Shown here piece after piece: positions 42,465-53,224 of a stretch of 64,000 nucleotides of DNA (positions within the stretch are counted from its first letter, which is position 1; each line of letters opens with the position of its first letter). The notes below the pieces were generated by a model. It did no database searches, had not been told where the DNA came from, and saw only the letters and a list, made by a program, of their open reading frames with translations. The stretch spans positions 29,724,628 to 29,788,627 of the forward strand of contig NC_088305.1 of the NCBI RefSeq assembly GCF_032854445.1, written 5' to 3'. This stretch comes from Liolophura sinensis (Eukaryota; Mollusca; Polyplacophora; Chitonida; Chitonidae). Position numbers and translations under genes: made by a program.

Positions 42465-43740
42465 GGAAGAAACCATTCACCTGAGAACCCTTCAAACCGC
42501 AGCGAGAGTTGGAGTCGAATCCGCGACCTAATGGGTCTGGTACCGAGCAGGTAAAAAATCTTCATCGCTTCAGAAAAAACACCCACATAGACAACATTAA
42601 TTATAGACAGTTCATCTGTCTTAACAATGGTTTATTTTTTCCAGCAATCAGCTATAAAACCAAATGATGTGAACAAGACAATTTCATTTGGATCTTATAA
42701 TTATATTTCATAACGTTGTGTGTCATGTTTTAGTGCATTAATTGCAAATATAATCTGATTTTTTAACATTCCTATCTGACTGTGGTAAACCCAAAATCGT
42801 ATAACGAGTCTTATAAATATTTTAACACAAATTCAAGGTGCTGAATGTCAGAATATAAGCTTGCGACACAAAGTAAGGCTTTATCGTCAATTGTAGGTAG
42901 GATTCTCAGTTGTGGTTCTAAGCCAGTAAACACAATGGTTATCCATCGCATTTTAGCGTACATTTCGTACTATTGGTAACAAGATGTCTTGTTGATCACG
43001 TCAGAATTTTGGTAATATTTTATTGCTTCCTTGATTTTAACCAAGGAATACATTCAAATTTTTCGAATGTTCAATATTTCAGGCACAAAATTTTTGACTT
43101 TGGCCGCCCCCAAATGCAGAGAGGTCTTTTTTTTAAAGAGACAAAGGTAGATGTCACATCCGTTGTGCGGAAGACATTCGACATTGATTCGTCTTATGCA
43201 AACCAATTCATTCTTAGTTTTTTGACGAAATACATGTTACATGGGAGCCAAAAAAAATATTTGTGCTACGGACTGAAATAAATTAACCCTTTACATTTAG
43301 CCGACTTATTTCGGATAGCACGGGTCATGAAATGAATAGTTTTCAGTCACACTGTAACGCTTATATGCATTCTGATAAATGTCACTGACCTAAGAATTTC
43401 TAGTGAGACCACCTAATGGGGCCTGCAATTTCCACGCTTGACATCCGAGGCAAAAACAGGAATCGAAAAGTGGTGAGCACGTTTGGTGAATTTGTGACTG
43501 GTTTGAAGCAGAACTAATGAACAAAATAAGATATTTGACGGGCAGAATGTATGATAAACAGCTTTCTCTCTTCAACAGATTATTGGCGATTGCCCCCAAC
43601 AACGAGTCAACGGATCAATGGTGGTTTGTTTCTCGGTGACAGCTTCGCTGAAGTTCAGGATGCTTTCGGAAACATGCTGTCATTCATCTGGACACCTGTG
43701 GATGAAATGTACAAATGAGTTAGAGGTGCTAACAAAGTCA
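42465..43740. other. Non-coding stretch, no clear feature
   Basis: A 102-codon + strand frame from 42973 has no signal peptide or domain and no paralogue in the window. It is treated as chance, though a lineage-specific gene cannot be excluded. Confidence 0.3.
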
Positions 43741-43754
43741 AAGTCAGCGATGAT

Positions 43755-43995
43755 AAATTGATTGATTGAATGATTGATTGAATTGATTATTGATTTACAT
43801 GCATTCACTTATTGATTGATCGATTAACTGACAGATTAAATGATCGATTAACCAGATGATCATCGCACTTAATAAGTGATGGATTAATGAGATTGATTTA
43901 CTGATTAATAAAGAGATAATTAGCTGATCGATTGACCAATTCAAAAACTTATTCATAAATTAACTGACTAATTAACTGATTGATTAACTCATTGG
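43755..43995. repeat. Degenerate GATT-type simple repeat
   Basis: Many imperfect ATTGATTGA, ATTAACTGATTG and TTAATGAGATTGA segments follow one another over about 240 bp; an old, decayed tetranucleotide array. Confidence 0.7.
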
Positions 43996-43999
43996 CTGT

Positions 44000-44715
44000 T
44001 TGTTTGTTTGTTTAAAATACTGATGCTATGGCCAATAATTTATATTCAGATGAAAGGGTCGATTTGACGACAAAACAAGGATAAGAACTTTGTGAAAATC
44101 GGAGACCATTTGCCTCTTTATTGATCCTTTCGTCGAAACACATGAATGTAAATATCAGACATACGTGCTGAACTTCACGGCACAAACCAGAAGCAAGGGC
44201 GACGAATGAGTATAGGGCAGACGTTGAATGAATGAATAAATAAATGAGGGATTGAATGATTCAGTGATTGACGCTTTCTGAGTCAAAATGCATTGGTTGG
44301 TCGTCATAACATAGATTTCAATGCAGTAGTAGTACACTGCGTTTATATTGTTCACTAGACTGGAAAATTAAGATTCTGATGTTTAAAGTCATTGGGTTAC
44401 ATCAGTAATGGCTGTTATAACAGTGGAGAGTCACAGATGGTGATCAGATCTATAGATTAGCTCTCATACACCTTCCGACAGCTGATCAATCATCTCCTCT
44501 CAGGTATGGTTAATAAATGGAATATTGCCGCGGATAATTAGGTTGTGGCTAAAAGGATATTGGGACTCCGGCGTAAGTAAGGGCCTTAGGGAAAATACCA
44601 GCAGATGAATTGGAAATAACACGGGCTTAGATATAAATAAATATATCAGGTCTGACATTAGAGGCTTGTGCACCAGGGGAATTTATACCTGCATTACGAT
44701 AGCAGATCCAGGTAT
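44000..44715. other. Non-coding stretch, no clear feature
   Basis: Nothing interpretable was seen. Confidence 0.3.
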
Positions 44716-44719
44716 GAAC

Positions 44720-45226
44720 AGGCCCATTTTACAAAGCTGCCTCAGCACAGTGCCAAGGGCATTCGATATGGTAAAAGAATGGATGAATGCTTGGGGTTTA
44801 ACGTCGTACTCAACAATTTTTTATTCATATGACGGCAAGGAGTCATTAGGTGTGTGTACATAAATTATGTTTTCTTGTGACAGGATGCCGCCAAGTGCTA
44901 CCGCCACTGAAGTATTATGCCGAAGACACCAGACCTGACACCCCATCCCGACACATTATACTGACACCGGGTCAACCAGTCTTATTTCTTTGCTCGAACC
45001 TCTCAGTGCTGAGCGCCGAGCAAGGCCACAACAAGTAATATTTTTTAAAGTCTTTGCTATGACCTAATCCGGGTTTGATCCCGGGTCCGCCGACTTCAAG
45101 GCGGACGCTCTAACCATTAGGCAACCGAAGCGGTCACCATGTACCAGGATGACGTATTTTTTCATGATATGTTGTCACGGAAGTTACGACAGGCGCCAAT
45201 CGGAGTCCTTAGTAAAACGAGGCCTG
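44720..45226. mobile_element. MITE-like element with a SINE-B inside
   Basis: The left end AGGCCCATTTTACAAAGCTG and right end (complement) AGGCCTCGTTTTACTAAGG are inverted. The right interior GTTGTCACGGAAGTTACGAC matches the 30802-30928 element. Without the SINE at 44788-45136 the element would be about 160 bp. Confidence 0.55.
44788..45136 (-). mobile_element. SINE-B, subfamily 2 (minus)
   Basis: The tail is GCTTGGGGTTTAACGTCGTA, CTCAACAATTTTTTATTCAT. The body is CTGACACCGGGTCAACCAGT, CGCCGAGCAAGGC. The head at the right is, in complement, GACCGCTTCGGTTGCCTAAT, GGTTAGAGCGTCCGCC, then a GGGATCAAACCCGG B-box region. The head and adjacent body match 62465-62690 better than the 41513 copy, so this is a separate subfamily. 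Confidence 0.85.
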
Positions 45227-45239
45227 GTGAGTTGCGTGC

Positions 45240-45765
45240 ATTAAGATAATAGATTAGACAGAAAACGTTTGCCCCAAGATAATGTGGCCAGCATGTATGT
45301 AAATAGATGTCCTTCAGTCAGTTTTAGAATTCAAAGCTCATCAGCCAATATTCGTGAGTCTATGTGCTCTTATCCTGCGTTACAAAGAAGGGACTATAAC
45401 TAAGTCTGAGGTATCATGGGCAATGTATCGTTTCACCTCCATTGTTAGCAGCGGAAAAGGCTTATCGGAAAACTGCGCTACTCCAAACAGTCCCGGCCTT
45501 GGTCATTTTGTTCCTAGCGCCTGGGTGACAACAAGCGGTAAAGGTAACAATAATAGAAACGTTTTTGCGCTCACAGATTAGCTGAACATCAGTTGTCTTA
45601 TACCAATGTGCCTTAGAGATGGCGAGTCAATATCCGAGGATTGGTGTGATCGATTCTAAGCTCGTGTACAGATAGCTGCCATCGCGAGGACGATTTCCAC
45701 AAAAAATGCTGGTAATGAGAGCTGATCGTGCTTATGTAGATATACTATATCCCTGTTTCATTCAT
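45240..45765. other. Non-coding stretch, no clear feature
   Basis: Nothing interpretable was seen. Confidence 0.3.
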
Positions 45766-45774
45766 GCTGAAATA

Positions 45775-45955
45775 TTTATTTATTTGTATATTTATTTGAT
45801 TGGTGTTTTCATTTATACGACGGCGGCCAGCATTATGGTGGGAGGAAAACAGGCTCTGAACCCCATGACCATCCGTAGGCAGACCTTCTCACGTACGACC
45901 TGAGAGAAAATCTGGTAATGGACTTGAACTTACATCACTGGGTAATGATGATTTT
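45775..45955 (-). mobile_element. SINE-A, truncated (minus)
   Basis: TATTTATTTGATTGGTGTTT, then TTATACGACGGCGGCCAGCA, TTATGGTGGGAGGAAAACAG, CATGACCATCCGTAGGCAGA, CTTCTCACGTACGACC and a partial head GGACTTGAACTTACATC. The CTCAAGAATATT tail block and part of the head are missing. Confidence 0.85.
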
Positions 45956-45959
45956 CCAG

Positions 45960-46980
45960 TGCCCAATGAAGTAGTTATCTTTGCGACATTTCCACCGTCA
46001 TTTCCATCTTAAAGACAGACAGTTTTTGATACTGTCTCTTCCGCATGTACTGTCTCTTCCGCATGTAGAGGGGATATCATTGTTATAGTGCGCCCTGTTT
46101 ATGAGAAACACCTCATTTACTAAATACTGTCGTGGACTGTCAAGATTTGTAAGTGCGGAGTGTGACGTCATGGACATGATCCTGTGCGTATATCAGAAGC
46201 TCAAAGAAGGTTCCAAAAGAAAACGATCTAGGCCTAGACTCCAGGAGGAAATAATTCTCATGATGGACACAGCAAGAACGATTGCGGCAATCTTCTCGAG
46301 GCTAATTCAATTTCCCTTCATTTCACCCACAGGAACAGGTGTCGTAACAGCCGAAGTGAGTTCCGCACCTTGACATTCAGTTATTTGATTGGCCGAATTT
46401 CACACTGTACACGCTCAAACTTGAATGTTAATTGCCGTCTGTTCTCAGATTCAACTGCTTTCTAATTTGGTTTTTGCTCGCCTCTGGAAACTGTTCAAAA
46501 TTGTCTTCGAAATTTATTCACGCTGAACAGGTTTTGCGGATTTGTCTCTGTGATCTAAAAGAAAGAATGGCCACTCACGTTCTTTTTATGACGTGAGGGA
46601 TAATGAAAGCGTCGACACCCCACCTTCCTCAGTCAATACATGGGGTATACCTATACCTCGGCTTACCTATCACTTCTATGGTATCTAAGCTCACCTATCT
46701 CCCCGATAATAGGCGCCTGTCCAAGATTATGGAATCAACTATATCTGATATCTTACATGTTGAATTCATGCACAAACCAACATAATTTACTAAGAACACT
46801 TCATCAATGACTTCACTCAAAGTTTAAAATCGTGCATCCAGTACAGCACTGTTATAATCAGATATGGACAGAATATTAAGCACCTGTGACGTTCTGTTTC
46901 ACAGATTTGTTTAATTCTGTTCATATACCATAAATGATTTGGTATTTAAAGTTCACACTTTTTACAATTAATATACAGAC
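45960..46980. other. Non-coding stretch, no clear feature
   Basis: A 90-codon + frame from 46101 has a basic patch (Lys-Arg-Lys-Arg-Ser-Arg) but no domain or support. Treated as chance. Confidence 0.3.
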
Positions 46981-46984
46981 CCAG

Positions 46985-47180
46985 TGGCTTAGTATAAAAA
47001 AAAACTAATGAATAAAACCGGAGCAATGACGGCGGTTGGTAAATTGTCGCTTTAACCGGTCAAATCCTAGCTCATCCAGCCGATTTATGATCAGTTAGTA
47101 GACCCATCTTATATTATCCAGCGGTTAAATTTCATTTATCTTTACAAACTCTGGCTAATGTTTCGTAAACAATGAATCTT
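46985..47180 (+). repeat. Degenerate repeat F copy
   Basis: AATAAAACCGGAGCAATGAC, GGCGGTTGGTAAATTGTCGC, TTTAACCGGTCAAATCC follow the head order of repeat F loosely; the right part is not recognisable. Confidence 0.35.
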
Positions 47181-47184
47181 AAAA

Positions 47185-48690
47185 TCAACCGGGATATATA
47201 AATGTCAAAACTTGCATCGGCAATCATCTTCAAACAATAACTCAGCCGTTGACACTTCGGTGCTCAAACCTGGGTCAATGTACGCACTGACAGCTAAAAA
47301 ATTCTTCCGTCCATACATTTCGTTTAAAATTTGATTTGTAATTGGATCCTTTTGTTTTTGCCTTAAAATAGAAGATCGAGTACGATTTTTGTTATATTTC
47401 GTTGTCGCAGTACATTTTCAAACGGTCAGTTTGAAACATGGTGGACATCTCTTTGACTTATCGAATCGGATTATTGCTACAGGAAGCTGACCGCTTAGGA
47501 CCCTCGAATAATAAGGAATAATAAAACTAGAACTGATTCCGTGACAATGGCCAAGATTGAACCCGTACTTCGGGCATGTGCCTTTTTGTCCTGGAGTAGC
47601 TCAAGCCACACGTAAGACATCAATCAAAGCTTATAATATAAATGAACGCTTGCTGATGTTATCCTGTCGTGACTTACTGCGCAGAATCTTACATATAAAA
47701 ACTACCTGATTTTTCAGAGAATCTCTCGACTGTCTTTCAGTCGCACGGAATCCGCTAAAAACACCTGATAGTTATATTCCTTTAACTTTTCGCTTGGCCC
47801 ACAGTGTCAAGGCAGAATGTAAACTCTTCCAGTGTGACATGCGCAGTGGAGGAATATAAAGGATCGCCTGACCTGACGAAAAGAGTCAAATTATGTGAAA
47901 CCATACACCAGTGAACATGGGCATTCCCCAGTGACAAAGGAGAGAGTTGGCCGAGTACGGCAAGCCATTCTCAGATAGACACATACCTCCGGGGATATGG
48001 CTACAGACTGCCTTTCCGACACGAGGGTCAAGTTGTACACAGTCGATCAAAAGTTACATAAAAACCCTTTTGATTTCTCATCAGTAACCATAGGCAACAG
48101 TTTAGACATCTCATGCAAGCAAGGAATCTCAAATTTCGTGAGAATGAGCGAGCACTGAGGTTGTTTGAAAATTTTGCTGAGGAAAGTGACATTTTTTTGT
48201 TTCCTATGTGCGTGTTTCATTTCTCCAATTCTCAATACGTCTTTAATTTTCCAGTGCGATGCGATTTAGGTTTCGCGATTTTCCTTTGGTTTTGAACTTG
48301 TTTATTTATTATTTTAAACATTTACTTCTTTATTTTTTTCATTTTTTGTTTATTTATTTGGAGTTTTGTCATCTTACACAAGACCAAGGCAGGTTTATTG
48401 GTGTACGGTCACCTCGCCGGAGGTGACATACATTGTGACATCACTTTTCCATTCTAACACGTGACACAATTGCCGGAGAACTATTTGTTCAAGACTTTAG
48501 CATGCTACACCACTTTTAGCACTGCTAATATCTGTCTCAGAAATTGAAATAATTTCAGTACCTGTTAATCTATGCTTTGATTTATCTGACGATTTATGCC
48601 AGCAAAGTTATATTTTTAGTGAACCGCTGACTACATTGGTTTAAATGAATTATCTACTAATTTATGTACTGATTTATGTGTTGATTTATC
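47185..48690. other. Non-coding stretch, no clear feature
   Basis: TTTATT-rich DNA near 48299-48360. Nothing interpretable. Confidence 0.3.
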
Positions 48691-48696
48691 CATTGA

Positions 48697-48702
48697 TTTA
48701 TT
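48697..48702 (-). terminator. Candidate polyadenylation signal of precursor gene 2
   Basis: TTTATT on the + strand is AATAAA on the minus strand, about 220 bp beyond the stop codon at 48922. The spacing is reasonable for a short 3' UTR, but AATAAA is common in this AT-rich DNA. Confidence 0.35.
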
Positions 48703-48921
48703 TGCCCTTAGGGCTTAGAGTAGAACTGATGCAAATCCGAGACGCCTTGTCACCTTGCCAAGAAAGTGAAAACTTTTTACCTACAAAGCCTCTAGAGTTA
48801 GATTCGATCCCACATCCCCCGACCTGAAGCTTTCATACGACCGGTTTCTAAAGACAACAGTTAATACTTACATAACGAGACAAGCGGTGATCAGGGAAAG
48901 CTGTCATTACAATCTCTCGTT

Positions 48922-49293
48922 TTAGAATTGCCAACTTCGGTTGTTTCTTTGACGGAATTTGTGGCCAGCAGTGGAAAAACTTTTAGAAGGATATGTTTTC
49001 GTTGATGACTTTTTCAGAGCACGAATCAGACCATGTAGGTCGTATATCCTCGGGGTGGAAGGGTTGCTCCTTTCCGTGGGGCGATGCCTTAGCGCCGACT
49101 CTGCCTGGATCCGTTTGAGGCGCCAGTAAGGGTACGAGCTATCCCAAGAGTGGAACACTTGGGGATATTTACTATAGCGTCCGTAAGACACAATACTGTC
49201 ATCACTGTTTATTCCGTATGAAGCGGCCACGCTTATGATTAGTCCCCAGTATAGCAGGCTCCAGCTGTTGATGGGACATAAACACCTTCTCAT
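48922..49293 (-). CDS. Secreted peptide precursor 2, paralogue of the gene at 26641
   Basis: A 123-residue frame whose ATG has A at -3. Residues 11-24 are hydrophobic, consistent with a signal peptide, with cleavage likely near 24-27. The segment ending at Lys60-Arg61 shares I34, V35, S36, Y37, R39, Y40, Y43, P44, F47, S49, W50, S53, Y54, P55, W57, K60 and R61 with precursor 1 at the same residue numbers, without any gap. Here Leu59 replaces the amidation Gly, so the released peptide would have a free C-terminus, or would be trimmed elsewhere. Beyond 61 the two proteins are not alignable. This one has Arg-Ile-Tyr-Asp-Leu-His-Gly-Leu-Ile-Arg-Ala-Leu-Lys-Lys (82-95), a possible second peptide of amphipathic-helix character before a Lys-Lys site. 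There is no obvious splice donor at the end and a stop follows Trp-Gln-Phe. I do not recognise the family; secretion and processing are inferred. Confidence 0.77.
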   Translation of the reverse strand: MRRCLCPINSWSLLYWGLIISVAASYGINSDDSIVSYGRYSKYPQVFHSWDSSYPYWRLKRIQAESALRHRPTERSNPSTPRIYDLHGLIRALKKSSTKTYPSKSFSTAGHKFRQRNNRSWQF

Positions 49294-49299
49294 TGTTTC

Positions 49300-50180
49300 A
49301 GCTGATGATCCCGTGCTGTTTTGGGGAGGAACAGCGTTTTAGTTTGTGACCTTCACTCGCGGTACCTCCTGCTTCACTGGATCGTCTCCAGCTTCCAGCT
49401 GGGCTTTAAAGATGGGCAATCGCGTGGAGAGACCTTGTCGGCTCAAAGAGAGACCGGGAGGGAGAAGACAATTGGTCTTTAGATCTGACTTACTGCAGGC
49501 TAATATAAAACACCCATGCAAAACACGACAATTTACTGAGATGCGTTTGTCAAAAGATGAAAAGTTCGTGGGGAAAATTGTACTATGGGCGTACGTCACT
49601 TAATAGCGGGACTCACGGCACTGTGGAGGACGTCAGGGAGGGGGTAATGAAGCCAGTGTCCCCAGGGAGATGGCTAGGCTAGTTGTTGATCTATCAATGA
49701 GGTAGAGGATTGCGATAGTTTTTAACGCAATGGTAAAATTCTATTTTAAACCTCCTATCATCCCAATGACAGTGACGGGGGCGGATTGTATTAAAGAAGG
49801 CAAGCCATTCTTAATCGCACGCGTCGCTGAAGGGCACTATTGAACGACACTTGCGGTACACACTGAAAAAAATCAATTACTGCAACGTTGAATGAAAGTT
49901 GTGTTTAAATATATTCCGCAAGGGAGGGGCAAGATCGCAGGGTTATAGTTATATTTGCCAATGACGCTTTGCAGACATTTCTATTCTATTTAGCTCGGAG
50001 TAGAAATAGTCCAGATGCCAAGATAGTGTATGTACGTGTCTAGTGCATTAAAACATTCATACGTCTTTGTACTCGGCCGACAAGAATAGTAATCAAAGAT
50101 TTTAGGCTCGCATAGAAATTATAACAGTGTGACCTGTGACTTTATTCTTTCCCCTCGTCCTCTTGACAATATGCTTCATG
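49300..50180. promoter_or_regulatory. Presumed upstream region of precursor gene 2
   Basis: Unique-looking DNA immediately upstream of the minus-strand gene, free of SINEs. Frames at 49339-49603 are open on both strands and carry no known motif. TTTTATATTA (complement of 49501-49510) is a weak TATA candidate about 210 bp upstream of the ATG. No direct evidence for promoter activity. Confidence 0.22.
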
Positions 50181-50184
50181 ATTG

Positions 50185-50582
50185 TGTCTAATTCTGCTTA
50201 ACCTTGGGCTAGCGAATGTATATTCATCGCTTTGAATTAGATCGCCACGCTGGATACATGAACAGTTGCAATCAAATCGCAAATGAGATACATATTTTAT
50301 TATGGACATCTTATCTTGTATGGTGCACGGTTTGAATACTGATTTCACTCATTAGCCTGGAGCATATCTTGTGCCTTTCCAACATCATTGCAAACTGCTG
50401 ACTGCTTCTCTTTGTATAATTCCGTCCTATTTTCGCATTTTATATACTTTCTTGATAGCTTGTGTTAAATTTCGTTTTTGTGAATTGGCCTTGCGATTAT
50501 TGACCCAGAACGTCATTGTTGGCTGACCGCTGGTATATGAATGTCTGTTTTGACGTATAGATTCTCAGATGTATTAGTTTGA
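50185..50582 (+). repeat. Dispersed repeat E, near full length
   Basis: CTAATTCTGCTTAACCTTGG, GAATGTATATTCATCGC, TGAACAGTTGCAATCAAATC, TAGCCTGGAGCATATCTTGT, GACTGCTTCTCTTTGTATAA, GGCCTTGCGATTATTGACCC and TGGTATATGAATGTCTGTTT run in the order seen at 29510-29888. Confidence 0.7.
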
Positions 50583-50688
50583 GTGACAAATCGCTGTTTA
50601 ACTGTTTGAAAAATTGGAGTGGAGGAAACCGAAGTGTTCTCGAATTAAACCAAGACCTGCACGTAGAAGAAAACTTTATAGGCTATCT

Positions 50689-50880
50689 ACCTAGGCTTGA
50701 TTGCAGTTTACCAGGGCTAGCTTGTAGTTTATACCTAGGCTTGGTTGCAGTTTACCAGGGCTAACTTGTAGTTTATACCTAGGCTTGATTGCAGTTTACC
50801 AGGGCTAGCTTGTAGTTTATACCTAGGCTTGGTTGCAGTTTACCAGGGCTAGCTTGTAGTTTATACCTAGGCTTGGTTGA
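50689..50880. repeat. 44-bp minisatellite, ~4.3 units
   Basis: Units begin ACCTAGGCTTG and continue TTGCAGTTTACCAGGGCTAG and CTTGTAGTTTAT. GATTG and GGTTG variants alternate in the first units. Confidence 0.92.
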
Positions 50881-50884
50881 AATA

Positions 50885-51285
50885 GTTTGTGTATCAAGGA
50901 TTGTGTGTAGACTGCACTAAGATTGCAAGCTTGTTGTACCAAGGTTTTTAGGTAGCCCGAACGAAGGTTTAACAGATGACTAACAGAGATGTGAATGCAT
51001 GGGTAAAGCTTGCAATCACTCCTAGACTTGCTGTAGCTCACAATGACCGCGCCTATATTCTGTCATTCTTTGACAAATTGATTCCACAGCATCCAGTGTG
51101 ATTGTAGACAATTCTTTTGGCGTGATGTTTTCTATAAGGGAGAACTGTCGTAAGTTGATGGTGTATAGGTTTTTGATGTCAATTTGAAGTATCGGGAGTT
51201 GGCCTCGGGGGGGTAACAATAGGAAAGACTGTTATACTTGGTGATTTTCAAAAGATAATTTCATTCCATGTCATGTATTTTATTT
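50885..51285. other. Spacer between two minisatellites
   Basis: Apparently unique DNA; no exon or known repeat recognised. Confidence 0.3.
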
Positions 51286-51289
51286 TGGG

Positions 51290-51602
51290 GTTTTGTAGCA
51301 CTAAACAATGGCCTTTGTGGTTCTTTATCACTAATCTATGGCCTGTGTGGTTCTGTAGCTCTAAACAATGGCCTTTGTAGTTCTGTAGCACTAAGCTATG
51401 GCTTCTGTGGTTCTATAGCTCTACGCAATGGCCTTTGTGGTTCTGTAGCACTGACCAATGGCCTTTGTGGCTCTGTATCACTAAGCTATGGCCTTTGTGG
51501 TTCTGTAGCGTAAAGCTACGGCCTTTGTAGTTCTGTAGCGTAAAGCTACGGCATTTGTGGTTCTGTAGCGCTAACCTATGGCCTTGGGGATTCTGTAGCA
51601 CA
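51290..51602. repeat. 30-bp minisatellite, ~10.4 units
   Basis: Units carry TATGGCCTTTGTGGTTCTGT followed by AGCACTAAGC or variants. As 30 is a multiple of three, frames stay open on both strands (Gly-Leu-Cys-Gly-Ser-Val-Ala-Leu on +, Leu-Gln-Asn-His-Lys-Gly on -), which argues against coding. Confidence 0.93.
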
Positions 51603-51787
51603 GAGACGATTATCACAAGGGAAAAAGTTGAACATGCGCAAGTTGTCGCATACGATCAGTGGCTAAAACTTAGGTTTAGGTCTCACCACCACAATAGTTC
51701 CTTATAAACTCGGTAGAAAACGTGTACAATTTCGAGGGTTTTGAGGCATCCCGCAAAACGTCGATGTCGTATTGCCCTCCTCATTAA

Positions 51788-52055
51788 CTGAAACGCCTCC
51801 GTGGCTCAGTTTGTTAGCGTGCTAGCGCAGCGTAATACAGAAGCCTCTCACCAATGTGGTCGCTGTGAGTTCAAGTCCAGCTCATGCTGGCTTCCTCTCC
51901 GGGCGTACGTGCGAAGGTCTGCCAGCAACCTACGGATGGTCGTGGGTTTCCCCCGGGCTGTGCCCGGTTTCCTCCCACCATAATGCTGACCGCCGTCGTA
52001 TAAGTGAAATATTCTTGAGTACGGCGTAAAACACCAATCAAAATCAAATCAAAAT
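51788..52055 (+). mobile_element. SINE-A, full length (+)
   Basis: The head is CGCCTCCGTGGCTCAGTTTG with GTGAGTTCAAGTCCAGCTCA (B-box region). The body is GGATGGTCGTGGGTTTCCCC, TGTGCCCGGTTTCCTCCCAC, CATAATGCTGACCGCCGTCG. The tail is TTCTTGAGTACGGCGTAAAA, then CACCAATCAAAATCAAATCA. A good representative of the family. Confidence 0.95.
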
Positions 52056-52089
52056 CGCAGTGTTTCATGAGCTGAGGGTTTGTCAAGAT

Positions 52090-52160
52090 TTGAAGCTTGA
52101 AAACGATTCCATAAAACCATTTTTGACGAATGACTGAAAATTTCAAAGCTTGAGACAATG
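52090..52160 (+). repeat. Dispersed repeat R fragment
   Basis: GATTCCATAAAACCATTTTT, GACGAATGACTGAAAATTTC compares with 10861-10905. Confidence 0.3.
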
Positions 52161-52164
52161 TTTA

Positions 52165-52785
52165 TTTCTTGTTATTGGAAGCTAAAATTTTGTTACATTT
52201 GCAAGGTTACAATTTTGAGAAAACCCAAAATACCACGGAGAAATGTTATCTGCTGTCAGCATACTAACGCTGTGAAACCCAAGAAATTTGGGGAAAACAA
52301 TCAGTATTCTAATCCTGAGACCAAACAATGCCTCGGAGAAACTTGGTGTCAACCATCACTATACCACTGCCATGAAACCAAACAATACCACAGAGAAACC
52401 CTAAGGCCTATAGGTTAACCGGTGTCTGAACCAAGCCTATTTATAACGTATAACAGTGTCTTGGTCCATATATAGTCCTGTAACTGATTGTATGTTGCAA
52501 CAGTTATTTTACCAACTTTCAAGTGTCGAATTGTGTTTTTATGTCAACCTTAGCGTACTCGTATATTTTCTTTCAAAGAGTGGAGAACATTTGTAAAAGA
52601 TGAGTTTGCCCAATCCCTTTCATCTATATATTCATGTTTTCATCGCAATATTTTACCAGATATGTATTTCTGTTGATGTAACCATCCAATTTAGAAACCA
52701 CGTTACCGCGAAAAGAAAAGCATTGGCATCAGGCCTAGGCCTGTATACAACTAAAAAAAAAAGGGAGAGTATTGGTGTTATCGTT
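52165..52785. other. Non-coding stretch, no clear feature
   Basis: Repeated 'GAAACC..ACCACGGAGAAA'-like phrases between 52218 and 52400 suggest a faint degenerate tandem repeat of about 55-60 bp. No exon is supported. Confidence 0.3.
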
Positions 52786-52792
52786 CTACATA

Positions 52793-52992
52793 ACCTGCCT
52801 ACGCAAGCCAGTTCCACCTAAGCTGTGTTAAAATACACTATTCTCCGTTGTTACGATTTACACAGTGCTTGTGAACTACGTCTTTGGTTTAGGAGAACAC
52901 TGATTTATACAGAAACAGTGACGTATCTTCACTAAAAAGAAGAATAGTACGCCGCTTGCGCCGACAGTTTTTAGGCGGACAACAATAAGAAT
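52793..52992 (+). repeat. Dispersed repeat T, copy 1
   Basis: CAGTTCCACCTAAGCTGTGT, TAAAATACACTATTCTCCGT, TGTTACGATTTACACAGTGC, TTGTGAACTACGTCTTTGG and AATAGTACGCCGCTTGCGCC align in order with 63680-63820. Confidence 0.5.
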
Positions 52993-53005
52993 CAGCCATT
53001 GCTAT

Positions 53006-53208
53006 GATTTATTTATTTATTTGATTGGTGTTTGACGCCGTTCTCAAGAATAATTCACTTATACAACGGGGGCCAGCATTATGGTGGTTGGAAACCGGGG
53101 GGAAAACCCACGACCATCCGCAGGTTGGTGTCAGACCTTACCACGTACGGCCGGAGAGGAAGCGAGCATGAGCTGGACTTGAACTCACAGCGACCGCATT
53201 GGTGAGAG
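53006..53208 (-). mobile_element. SINE-A, 5'-truncated (minus)
   Basis: TTTATTTATTTATTTGATTG, CAAGAATAATTCACTTATAC, GGGGGCCAGCATTATGGTGG, CCCACGACCATCCGCAGGTT, GGCCGGAGAGGAAGCGAGCA, GACTTGAACTCACAGCGACC, GCATTGGTGAGAG. The outermost head is missing. Imperfect flanking copies (CCATTGCTATGA at 52996-53007 and CTATTGCTGTGA at 53209-53220) may be a decayed target-site duplication. Confidence 0.9.
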
Positions 53209-53224
53209 CTATTGCTGTGAATAT

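Noticed and set aside
46101-46373. 90-codon frame with a basic nuclear-localisation-like patch
   Set aside because: No domain, no splice context and no second copy; a basic patch alone is weak.
51268-51616. Gly-Leu-Cys-Gly-Ser repeat peptide (+) and Leu-Gln-Asn-His-Lys repeat peptide (-)
   Set aside because: Both strands are open through the same 30-bp array; the openness is a consequence of unit length.
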